A stretch of 64,000 nucleotides of DNA from Solicoccozyma terricola (Eukaryota > Basidiomycota > Tremellomycetes > Filobasidiales > Piskurozymaceae), in the NCBI GenBank assembly GCA_001600875.1, contig BCLD01000003.1, positions 100,152 through 164,151 on the forward strand, in the 5' to 3' direction. Shown piece by piece: positions 21,426 to 31,061 of the stretch. The notes under the pieces are model-generated. The model was not told where the DNA came from, made no database searches, and was given only the letters and a program-made list of their open reading frames with translations. The stretch's first letter is position 1; each line of letters opens with the position of its first letter. The position numbers were made by a program, and so were the translations under genes.

Positions 21426-22114
21426 AGGTGAGGCGGAGACGGAGACGGAGGGTTGGGGGAGACGGGAAAGATGGGAGTGGAGAGCGAGAGAGTGGGTGTG
21501 TAGGAGGATTTGCGGGAGGTTGGACAATGGTCAAAGGGTAAACGTTGAAGCAATAACAAGGCGCGGGCAGAATGTGAGTACCAGGGTCGACAGCGTAGAG
21601 AGGGGGTATGAACGTACGTCAGGTCAGGATGACTTCGAACACCATCCCCAACCACGATGACTACGACCCGTTTCGATAAATCAGCGTCAATGGGTCGTTA
21701 ATCACACAGGACAGGTGTCCAGTCTTGTCGTGCACGCACGCACCTTTCCAATCCTTTTCTTTAAGCTTTGAGACCAATGAGTCAATCGGATCCTCAGGTG
21801 CAACGAAGAACATCTCGATGGCATAAGCTGGTGTAACTTTTGAATTAGTGGCCGCCTTTCGAACAGGAGAACGGAGATTACGTCGACTACTAACGAGACT
21901 GAGCGAGTCCAGCTTGCATTTCCTTCAGTTGAGCGCCAAGGGTAGCCGGGTCAAACTTTCCTGATTTCGTTGAAGGGTGCGTGTCTCCTGCCGGATGACC
22001 TGTGGCGGATACGGAATGACATCAGGACTCCCATCTCTCATTCACGTAGGAAACTTGGATCGCTTCCATCTTACCTGGGGTTAAGCCGACTCCGAGTACG
22101 GGCACTTTGGACAT
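21241..22114 (-). CDS. Small conserved fungal protein of unknown function (132 aa)
   Basis: Assembled from five exons: 22114-22075, 21999-21895, 21827-21744, 21660-21618 and 21367-21241. All borders are GT-AG and phases sum to 399 nt (132 aa plus stop). Start MSKVPVLGVGLTPG; then a helical segment ending LKEMQAGLAQS; AIEMFFVAPEDP; VIVVGDGVRSHPDLT; and a C-terminus with KFAFNTSP. The alternating hydrophobic strands and glycine turn (VVGDGVR) suggest a small alpha/beta fold. I recall similar short proteins annotated only as hypothetical in many fungi, so function is unknown. Intron 4 contains the 55-nt poly(C) tract described separately; because of it, simple frame-based gene calling would miss the last exon. 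Confidence 0.8.
21370..21424. repeat. 55-nt poly(G) on plus / poly(C) on minus, at a 3' splice site
   Basis: An uninterrupted run of 55 G on the plus strand. On the coding (minus) strand it is a C tract whose last C is followed directly by AG, the acceptor of intron 4 of the 132-aa gene, so the homopolymer replaces the polypyrimidine tract. Read length or polymerase slippage may make the exact length unreliable. Confidence 0.85.
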
Positions 22115-22899
22115 GATGAGTGAATGGATGTCTGGGCGGGTCGTACGTGATATATCGCTGTGAACGAAGCGAAGGATGAATATCTTTTGCTTTTGGGTTT
22201 GTTGATGTAGTAGTGACTTGAACATCGCATCGTAGCGATGGGACGGTCAACAGGACATCGGCTTTGTATCTCACCCACGAACAATATTATTAGGAATCAC
22301 CCCGGACCGCGCTGACTAAATATCCCCCCCCCGGCACGGTCATCGGCAAAGTCTGTAACTTGGCAAGTGTGCGGATGCTGACATGCCGAAACACAAGTCC
22401 AGGGTTGAGGTTCATTGGTCAGTGACTAGGGAGGACTACAGGGTGGGACTGAGAGCGTTGACGCCGGGAGTATGACTATGACGCGCCGACGATGGGTGCG
22501 CTGATCATCCAACATCTGCCGGCCTCATCTACCCAACCACCATCCCGTTTATACGCCAAGATTCAGCACGGGAGCGGCGGATAAGTGGGTGGGCATGCAG
22601 TGGTGATGCCCAAGAGTTGACACTGTTCTTTTTTTCCTACTCGTATGGAGGCCTTAGGGCTGAAATGCAAGGCCGAGAGCGCACCGCATGGCGCGACCGA
22701 AGAGAACCGATTAGGAATCGTGCCGTCGTCTTTGAGATTTCTGTTATCTATCTCTCTCCACCCCAGGTTTCCCGGGGGCTTTGATTGGCCCCAGTCAATC
22801 TCGCCCAGAAGTGTTTTCCTTCCGGCGCAGGTTTGAACCTCGGGAGAAACGGGAGCTTTGTAATCCCAGTTTCCCCCCGCTCGGCTCGAACAGGAGGGG

Positions 22900-23626
22900 G
22901 CCCGATGAGCTCGATTGTATCATGTTATAGGTGTGGATGCTGACGCTTGGGCTCTCGCCCAATTGGACGTATAATCGAGCGGACAGTGTGCCTGTGGCTC
23001 GTAGCAAACTATCTCTCATGGGGAACGACCGTAACATCCACGGCTGCACAAATCCCATCGGAGCCACTCCGAGAACAGACGTGATCCATCTCGTTCTTTG
23101 CGAGTTCACTCGTCGGTCTCATTGAATTTTGTCGTCCCGTACATGCGAAACCCTGGCTATGGTAACCGGGGGGCGCGGGGGGGGCGGGGGGGATTACGTT
23201 TATCTGTGAAGGGCGACATGGAATCGATGAATTCATCTCCTCACGTCCGCTGACGTTACTTCGCAGGGGCAGGTTTTTCTGTTTGCACAACCGTCTTTGT
23301 CCTGTTCTTTGTTCCCGAACGTTCCGGCAAGACTCTTGAAGAAATCGATCGGCTTTTAGTGAACAAGATACCTGTGAGGTAACTCGCGTTGTGTCTATGA
23401 ACTGCCAGTCGCTGATACTCTGCTTTCGACCTGTTCCTCTCTTCCTTTTTTGCGGGGGGGTTTTTTTTCTTTTCTTCTTTTTGTTTTTGGGAATCCCATC
23501 CAGTTACTAGGAATGGGGCCTTATGACATCCCGAAGGCCGACGAAAGAATCGAGCCCCACGTTCAAGAGCTCGTCGACGGTCCTGAGGGCGAGAAGGGAG
23601 AGCAAGAGTTCAGGGAGGACTTCTGA
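22900..23626 (+). pseudogene. Degraded MFS sugar transporter, C-terminal portion
   Basis: Fragments in different plus-strand frames resemble the second half of fungal MFS sugar permeases: TSTAAQIPSEPLREQ (about 23028-23075), then NFVVPYMRNPGYGN (23125-23167, another frame), then after a TTCGCAG acceptor AGFSVCTTVFVLFFVPERSGKT (from about 23270) and TLEEIDRLLVNK, which matches the PERSGKTLEEID signature. A final exon after ACTAG may encode YDIPKADERIEPHVQELVDG to the stop at 23626. Frames do not join: an in-frame stop and a G-rich tract (23168-23190) interrupt them. It is a relic unrelated in position to the 14.5-kb transporter relic on the opposite strand. Confidence 0.55.
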
Positions 23627-24099
23627 GCCGTTTTCGCAAGCGGTTCGGCGGTATGATTACGGTCCGAAGAGATGAAGACGGATCATGGCATTTTATCTGT
23701 TGACTGCCGGATGTTGTTCAACCTAGCTGGGCGTCTCATTTATCTTTCATCGATTATGCAAGCCATATAAGCATTAGCATCCTTTGACTCCTTGGGATTT
23801 TCAATCATGGGTTTATCGCTGGGAGTGTTGAAATTGCCCATAACTTCGGCGACGGACGGACTTGATCAGCTGGTCGGTTCATAAGCCTTCACGCGGTGAC
23901 CAACCTCGGCGACGATGTGGGCAGCTGGAAGGGTGATCACCACCGGCCCAAATGTCAAGATCTGGGGAGGCGCCAGCATCTCTCTCACCATACCTCCAGC
24001 AATCGATAACTATAAGATCGTTTCCGATGTCATCGTCTTTGGTTTGAGATGTTGTGTTAATGATGATGGCTTGACAGAACCCCCCACAATATAGCTATG
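23627..24099. other. Intergenic, no gene recognised
   Basis: Nothing coding is visible. The right part may belong to the LTR of the Copia relic. Confidence 0.4.
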
Positions 24100-24355
24100 G
24101 TTACTGAGTTCCCTTGTTTCCTGTCACACTTTCTTATGGCTTACACTAGTTCTTGAGACATTCGTGCTTCCAACCTGCGTTTTTATCTTGAGTCATGTTG
24201 CCTATTGTTCTATGACCGGATGTGTCTATATTCAACACTCCCTTTCAATCTGGAGGTGGTCGTATCTTGAGCTGTATTGAGTTTGATTCATGTCGGGGAC
24301 CAGGTAGCGCCTTGGTGAAGATATCTGCTTGCTGCTGCTCCATGTGACGTAACGT
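24100..24355 (-). mobile_element. Tail of a Ty1/Copia retrotransposon (pol end, PPT, start of 3' LTR)
   Basis: Minus strand: a short open segment (24355-24245) includes QQQADIFTKALPGPRH, the highly conserved end of Copia polyproteins (ADIFTKxLP, just after RNase H). A purine tract GAAAGGGAG follows at 24247-24238, and then TGTTGAATATAGAC from 24237, a typical Copia LTR start. The far end of the LTR is not identifiable; 24100 is approximate. Upstream of 24355 the Copia frame is lost, so only the tail survives. Confidence 0.65.
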
Positions 24356-25145
24356 AGATCGATCACTTGCCCAGCGATGAGCTCCCATATAAGGAGGTCT
24401 CGCTGGTCCTACGTATCTCTTCGGCCCGGTTCCTCTTTTCTCTCTTTTCCTCTTCTTCTCCCTCTTTGCTATCTCGCTAGGTGAGATATGCTCTTGTATA
24501 AAGGGAGCCGGCCTGCCCTTCGGTAGACAGCTTTTCCCCTCTTCTTCACATTGCATTCGACACAGTCTTGCTGAGTATACATCGTCTGCCCACATCAGCG
24601 TCGTCACTGACCGGCTCCAGGACTAGCTACCGTCTTCGGCGCTCGATTCCCTTCACACTGTTTGGTCCTTTGACACTTTCTCTCATTCTCCAGTCCCCAA
24701 TTCACCTTCCTCTTCATCGGCTCCCGAATACCTTCTCTCCCTTTCGGCACCCTCTCTGTCGACTTCATTGGTTCGCTCATCTTAGCGGCTAGATATGAAT
24801 CCAACAGCGACGGATGCCGAAATCCGCTGCTGTTTCTCTTTCTTCGCCCCGTTTATTCGAGACTCTGAAAGACAGGCACTTCACATTTTCCCCCTGAGGG
24901 GCAAGAGGTATCGCGAAGTACGGGATTATTACAGCTTATCAGATGATCTTTCAAGGTTCAATCAGATAGCGATATTCGTCAGCCAGGTTAACTCGTGCGC
25001 CCTTTCGTACGTGGATATCTTCAAAATAGATGCATTGAATGATGAACGTTTCACGGTTAACTGTCAACTGATATACGGAAAGCCGCCGAAAATGGTCGCT
25101 CTTGTTCAAGTCAATTCGGCATATTCAGGATGACCATCACGCATG
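24356..25145. other. No confident gene; possible LTR or promoter debris
   Basis: Contains a pyrimidine-rich tract (24430-24475), a TATAAAG-like element near 24496 and a plus-strand open frame at 24795-25133 (112 codons, start ATG) without recognised similarity. Confidence 0.35.
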
Positions 25146-25560
25146 CTAGGAGAGAGATGTAATTTCGCTGGATTGAAGACATAAGTCTGGAGGCGGAATA
25201 GTGTCTTCAGCTTGCTTTCTCAACTCTTTTTCGCGCAAGACTCTAACCTGGGCGTCCCCCTGTCCCGAAACCTGACCTCCAATTGCTGAACCACCCAGGG
25301 TAAAACCTCCCGAAGTTAATAATCGGCCGGGCCGACCACTAGTACTCATTTGCATCCCCAAGTGATTGATGAGAGAATGATTGAAGATGAAGATGTTGCC
25401 GCCAAATCCAAAGGGTTTCTTGGCTGCCTCGGAATCCTGACCTCGAAGCTCTTCGTACCTCTTGGCAAAGGGACCAAGCTGACGGGCGAATTTCCGCCTT
25501 TCTATATTCCAGAACTGGATGGAGACAAGCCTGCGCCTGTGGCCCTGGTGGCAGGTGCGC
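25146..25560 (-). pseudogene. Unassigned coding-like fragment
   Basis: A minus-strand frame open from about 25560 to the stop at 25146 has protein-like composition (FWNIERRKFARQLGPF, then FGFGGNIFIFNHSLINHLG, then a Gly/Ser-rich stretch and a charged end). No start methionine or splice acceptor could be fixed. It lies 190 bp beyond the stop of the SIR2-like gene on the same strand and may be debris of a neighbouring gene of that locus. Function unknown. Confidence 0.3.
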
Positions 25561-25747
25561 TAGCTGGTGCCGTTTGGTCGACAGGTCCGTCCTCGATAAC
25601 TTTGTGTTTGGCCTGCCGTCCCACAGCAAGAGGGAGTCACAGGGTTAGCGAGTCCCTGTCAGGTGTGACAGCTGATGGAGTTTGACCTGTGGGGGGGTTT
25701 TCATGCCAGGTATAGAAGTAGTTGCCCCATGTAAAGAACGGAAGCTT

Positions 25748-28700
25748 CTAAAGGCTCGGCACGGGTTCCGACTTCGGGAAATCGATCTCTTTCAAGATGC
25801 TTTGCGCGATTTCTTCAACCTTCTTCCTTTCGTTATTTCCTTCTTCTCCTTCGCTACTGAAATTTTGCAGATAGGACTGGGTTGACATGTCCCTTGTGAC
25901 ATCGGAAGGCTTGTTGGGCAAGTATTTCAGCCGTTTGATCTCAAAATCGGATAGATCCCCGAGCGATTCCGGGCCTCTTCCACTCCTTTTAGCCATTTTT
26001 AACATGTTCAAGCGAGCGTCGTCAAAATCGCTGCCAGAGATAGCGCGGAGTGCAGCAAAGCTGGTCAAGGACTTATTCTCGTTAGGAGATGACATAACTG
26101 CTTCGCGATATTCCCCGCATTTGGAGGCCAGTGAAGCCAGTTCCAAGAGATGTTTGCTAGATTTTGATGCCAGTGCCGGTATTTTGTAATAAATTGGCAA
26201 GTTCAGCATGTATGGAGCATCCACGAGCGATTTCAAAGCAACGTTGACAAGTAATGGCTCTTCGGATGCACCTGCAGTAACCATGATCAGCGGTCTCAAA
26301 AGTTACGCTGGAAGGATATACTCACTATCTGACGGCGTCGACGGGGCATCATTCATGGAGACTTTGGCGCGCAACGGTGCCACCTTCAATTGTGCATACG
26401 CCTTAGATCTAGCAGCGCTTGGTCGATCTTCAACAGTCTTGTTCTTCATAAAATTGAGAAGCTTCTCTGATGTGCTGTGGAACTCGTGCTTAGCTTCCTC
26501 TCTAAAGTGTTGGAAAGTATGAGTGATTGAGCGGAAGAAGGGCTATACTCCAATTACCCACCGATCCAACCAAGAAAATTGTGCTTTCTGCAATATGTCG
26601 ATCACCTCCTTCTGCTTTTGATGTTGCTCAATCCCCAAAAGGTCCTCCAGCTTATCAACGTAAGTCTTGCTGGTAGTGGGAGCGGCTTCCATTGTAAATG
26701 GACGCCGTTGGTTGGAATTATTAAAGTATCTCAGTAACGGGTCCAGGGCCTCGGGCGGAATTTCCTCAAAGAAGAAATCCTCTTCTTGAGTGAAAGAGCA
26801 TCGGAGTTTTGTTGCCCAATCTCCTTCCTCACCCTTTCTGGCGGCTTCATTGGCGGCTTCATCTTCCGCCTCTGTAACCCAAACGTCCATGCACTGGACG
26901 AAGTCTTCATTGAGTTTGCGCTGTAGTTTGCCTTCCTTGTCCTTTTCAACAGGACACAGGACTTCCGTGACAAGTGTTCTTGAATTGAAGATGTTCTTGG
27001 TCACGATGATTCGGCGTCTCAACATGAGAGCGTATGTTAGCAGACCTCGTAGGAAGTCACCGTATGGGATGTCTTCCATGAAGTGAGTGGGCGCTCTAGG
27101 GTCCAAGTCCACTATGAATACATGGGTCGCGGAAAGCCTAGGGAGATGAAAAATGAGAACGGTAAGGTCCATACGAGCTTATGGGTGGTCAGCACCGTCC
27201 AGCAACTTACAATTCACCCTCATTCACTTCTGGAGGCTGCTTAGAGAATGCTTCGAGTTTCTCAAAGTCCTCCACGTTTTCTTGTCGGAGAACTTTCCAC
27301 CATTCGTCTAGTATTTTGGTGGCTTCAGTATTCCCATTGATGGAAGCTGACATCCGAGCGGACCTTAACAATCGTAATCGCGAAGCTAGTAGAGGGTGAC
27401 CACCTTGTATACGCTCGACGAGAGAGCGAGCTGCCCACAACGCCCACATGTCAGAGTGATTGCCGTAGAAGTCACCGTTGCCGACCGTGTCCTCCAAACT
27501 CTGGAGCCGCAAACGGACTTCTAAGAGACCAGCGCCGAGGATTTTCAGGTAATGGTCGTGGCTCCTGGACAGTTTTGACAGCCCTAAGAGGATTTCCATG
27601 GCAGTTTTGAGGTCCTCGAACCTGCGAATTCTTGGGGGTTGCAGGTCGTACTTCGCGGATTGGTGGATGGATAACAGATGCGATACGTCGTAGTGGGTGT
27701 ATTCTGCCCGAAAGACCCCCAGGTCACTTTGATGTCTGTTCAGAATCTCAATTAAGCCACCGACCCCGTGCTCGACCTGTAAGACGTCGCCATAAAGAAC
27801 GCTACCGCCGGCAATTTGAGGTGCAGCTGTGAACATCCTTTTTCGTTCCATCTCATACGCTCCACCAAGTATAGCCCATAGCTTTCTCTGCATTTTGTTG
27901 CTCTCGTCTTTTAACTTTTGCTTCATAGCAGTATCTTTCTCTTCCGGCTTAAAGTCGACGAGCAGATCCAGTAGAGCCGCACAGCACCAGGGCTGTGTCA
28001 TTTCCTGGGCCCACTCTAGGACGTGCTGGCTGAAGTTTCCTTTCTTGGTGCCGTCTCTGGTAAACTTCAGAGTGACTTGCCTATGTTTGAACTTGCAATC
28101 ATTTTCCGCAGCGGTGCTCCCAGGGCCACTTGCCTTAGGTTTGCCCCGTTCTTTGCCCAAATCGAGGATACGATCCTCCAAATCTTTGACAGCTTGGTCC
28201 ACTTTCGACCCCTCCATCGTAAGCCAACGAATACTGACAGGCCTAAAGCTTGCGCAAGTGACCGCTTGAAAATAGTCGGGGTGATTCACGAGCTCCGCAC
28301 CACTATGGCCCAGTACGGTGACCCTTGTGTTGGCCCATATTGAACAAAGGGCTGTCTGAACCGGCGCTGGCAAACCCTGACTTCGCTGCAGGTGACTATC
28401 GACACATGATTCGGGCTCGGAGGCGGAACCGTGGACCTTCAAGAGGAATCGAAAAGGCAGCTTCGTGTGCGCAAATGTTGGAAACAATTTGACGAGGAAT
28501 CTGAAGTTCTCCCAGCTCGGGACGACAACTACAACGCTTCGACCGACCCGCTCGCGGATCCAATCGCGCCCCTTAGCGAGCGATTCGGCGGCGTCCTTGA
28601 TGTCGCCGCCCAGAGTGAGGCTGTGGTATTTATCACTGTGGCTTTCAATTAGGTGCGCCAAAGCGTTTTCCAGCCGCAGGTCGAAGTTGGTAGTGATAAT

Positions 28701-29718
28701 GACTTGAAGATCGCCATCAAGGAGGTTTCGCATTAATTTCTGATGAATATCGGATGATGGCCTTGGTCCGGAATCAGTCAGCAGTTCGCTGGCGAAGGCC
28801 TTCTCTACGATATCAAGATACGACTTGCCGAGTCGGCGAATAAGCATGTCGTGTCGTGTGCTGATCCTATCCGATGGGTAGTACCCCTGGTCGACAATGT
28901 CGACCTAAGTAACTCTCGTCGGATCGGCTCTGACTAATATGCGTGGTCCTGCGAATGTTGGTTTCAGACCTTGCCTTGATACGCCGGCGATATAATAGAC
29001 TAGTGTTGGAGTGGAGCGACTTGGATAGCTAGTCCGATGGAGTCGACTGTAATGGTCGAACGCGAGAATAGAGGTATAGGTATAGATAGCTATGTCTCGC
29101 TGATTACAGGGTGAAAAGAGAAAGAGAGGGAACAAACAGCCTCAAGAACGGTCGCTTTATATATGGCTTTGGAGACAAGGGAAAGTGGCAAAAAGGGAGT
29201 CGATATGGTCGGGCGACGCCAGGGCGTTATTGACGATGTGGGAATCACTAGGTGGGGTTGCAGGTCCGGCATCCCCGCGTCGTCAATGCCGCGTCGGCAT
29301 TGCGGGTCTGGCGTTGACGGTCTGGCATTGCCGGGTCGGTAATGCCAAACGAGGTTCGAGCTGGCAACTAGGTTCGAGCTGCGTCGACTCGGTCGGGAAT
29401 CCCCTTGATTCGTTACATGTCGGTTATTATGTATGGAGGCTTTTTGGCATCTACTAGGCTGTCTATCACCCGCTTCTGAGCGTTGGTGAGTGGACGAGGA
29501 ACACCAAAGCTAGAAAAGGCGACTGTCAGGAGTGCCTGTAGTGTCCCTTTCACGAAGTCAGTCCAAGTGGGCAGGGGATCCGGTCCCGCCAGCGAGATTC
29601 CGCTGCCGGCAAACAGGCTTTCATGACGACCGGAAGCCAAGTCTCCATCTCGATCCAGCAGCATGATTTCGCCGCCGGCGAACTCTACGTTCAATTTGGG
29701 GACAGCTCGCTTGCTCAT
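25748..29718 (-). pseudogene. SIR2-like-domain protein gene, split by a solo LTR
   Basis: Exon blocks: 29718-29418, then (after the LTR) 28846-27211, 27137-26558, 26497-26326 and 26271-25748. Removing the LTR and one target-site copy leaves 3213 coding bases, exactly 1071 codons, so the frame was intact before insertion. The N-terminal half carries SIR2-like motifs: FAGSGISLAG with PLPTW (nucleotide-binding loop), IITTNFDLRLENAL, KVHG (candidate catalytic His) and VTVLGHSGAEL. The remaining about 650 residues are largely helical and charged, with no domain I recognise. SIR2-like domains of this type act as NAD-consuming effectors in prokaryotic defence proteins (DSR, Thoeris ThsA); an immune or incompatibility role in a fungus is inference. 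As it stands, translation would stop inside the LTR just after residue 100. Start chosen at the MSKRAV methionine; an in-frame upstream ATG at 29925 exists. Confidence 0.75.
28852..29417 (-). mobile_element. 566-bp solo LTR with 5-bp target-site duplication
   Basis: On the minus strand the element starts TGTAACGAATC (29417) and ends GCACACGACA (28852), i.e. TG...CA. It is flanked on both sides by CGACA (plus strand TGTCG at 28847-28851 and 29418-29422), a perfect 5-bp duplication typical of LTR-retrotransposon integration. A TATATAAAG promoter-like box lies at 29155-29167 on the minus strand. There is no internal coding region, primer site or second LTR, so recombination between LTRs has removed the element body. 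Short CGGCAATGCC-like repeats occur in its first third. Confidence 0.9.
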
Positions 29719-31061
29719 TTTTCTGACAAACAACCCAAAGTATGTGTATGATGTTGGAAGGTTCTTGAACTTCATTTGTGGACGAAGACGCCGCCGCCAG
29801 CTAAGGATGCATTTCCGAGCAAACCAGGTTAGCCCTTTGGCAGATCTCCCCGCCTCATATAGACATCCTGGCTGAAGTGGAAACAAATTCAAAGCGGTAT
29901 CAGCGTAGAAATCCCTCTGTAGCATGCCCTGTTCGGAATCTGGACCTTCGTCGTGATGGTTATGGAGCCTGATGTGTCGTCGCGGAATCAGCTACTCTGC
30001 CGCATGAAACCAGATTTCCTCTTCAATTCACCGAGGCTTCTCTCTCGGAAGAGTAGAAAATAGCTTGCGAAGGGCACGAGTTATGCCTCAGTGGCTGTCA
30101 GTGGCTGTCTGCCACCGCCACCATATGGGCCATTTGTACAAGTTCTACTGTCAGCATCCAGCCAGCTGATCATGACTTCGCCGCGAGACGGGGATGGAAA
30201 CAACTCCTCACCTTGTGAACAACGCAGCGCTGTTCAGCACCGCGCGGTTTCTCGCGAGAACCTCGGCCTCACCCTCTTTCTGCTGTTAGATGACGGTGTC
30301 TATGTGGACTAGACAGCCGACACGCATCACAGAGCCTTCATTGTGCATGTTCAAAATGGCCTGGCTAGTAGAGTAGCATCTGCGGCGGGAAAAATGGCTC
30401 CCATGATCTCTGTAATTGCCAAACACTGCCACTGTCATTTTGCGCTATATTCGTGGCTTGCATCCGCCTGAGTTATTGGAAACGGCAATCGACTCAAGAG
30501 GTGGCATCTGGGATCCTGAATTCTCCTACATGCTGACGCATGAGGATACGGCAGTCTAGAACATTCCAAGCCGTCAGGTGAATGGCAATGCTCCGTTGGG
30601 CTATTTGAAGTTTGTTAGTGAGAAGGCCAGTTCTGTAAGGAAACGACGTATCTATCTTGTTGCAATTAATGAGGTTCTCGATGTAGTCCTTTCTTTTCAA
30701 ATGAAGCAGGAGATCGTGGAGAGGGATGTTGAGTATTGCTGACGTTTACAGTTTTGGCATGGTGTTGTGATCCAGTTGTCACTCATAGTGCACACGATGG
30801 GTATGTCGGAACCACAGTCAAATGACTGTATTTGACTGTGGAAGCGCCCCAACCCTTCTCCATCTCAACTCCTCGGAACCCTCTATCCTCTCTTTTCTCA
30901 TCCCTGCATCATTAAATCCATTGTGCTGAGATAGAGAAGGATAGTTCTATACCTATATCATAATACAACAGGGTAGTACCCTCCTTTATCTGTCCTGAGG
31001 CATATCGGATCTGAATTAAACGGTCAATACCGCAGTACAACGACGCAAAACCCAGAGCCTA
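29719..31061. other. Intergenic, no confident gene
   Basis: One minus-strand frame (30700-30494) with the segment LLTNKLQIAQRSIAIHL could be a helical-repeat relic, but it is short and isolated. The rest, including an AT-rich 3' region at 30900-31020 next to the DUF6603 gene, shows no coding signal. Confidence 0.45.

Noticed and set aside
21328..21660. Frame encoding a polyglycine protein (and polyproline on the other strand)
   Set aside because: Created by the 55-nt homopolymer; the region is an intron of the 132-aa gene.
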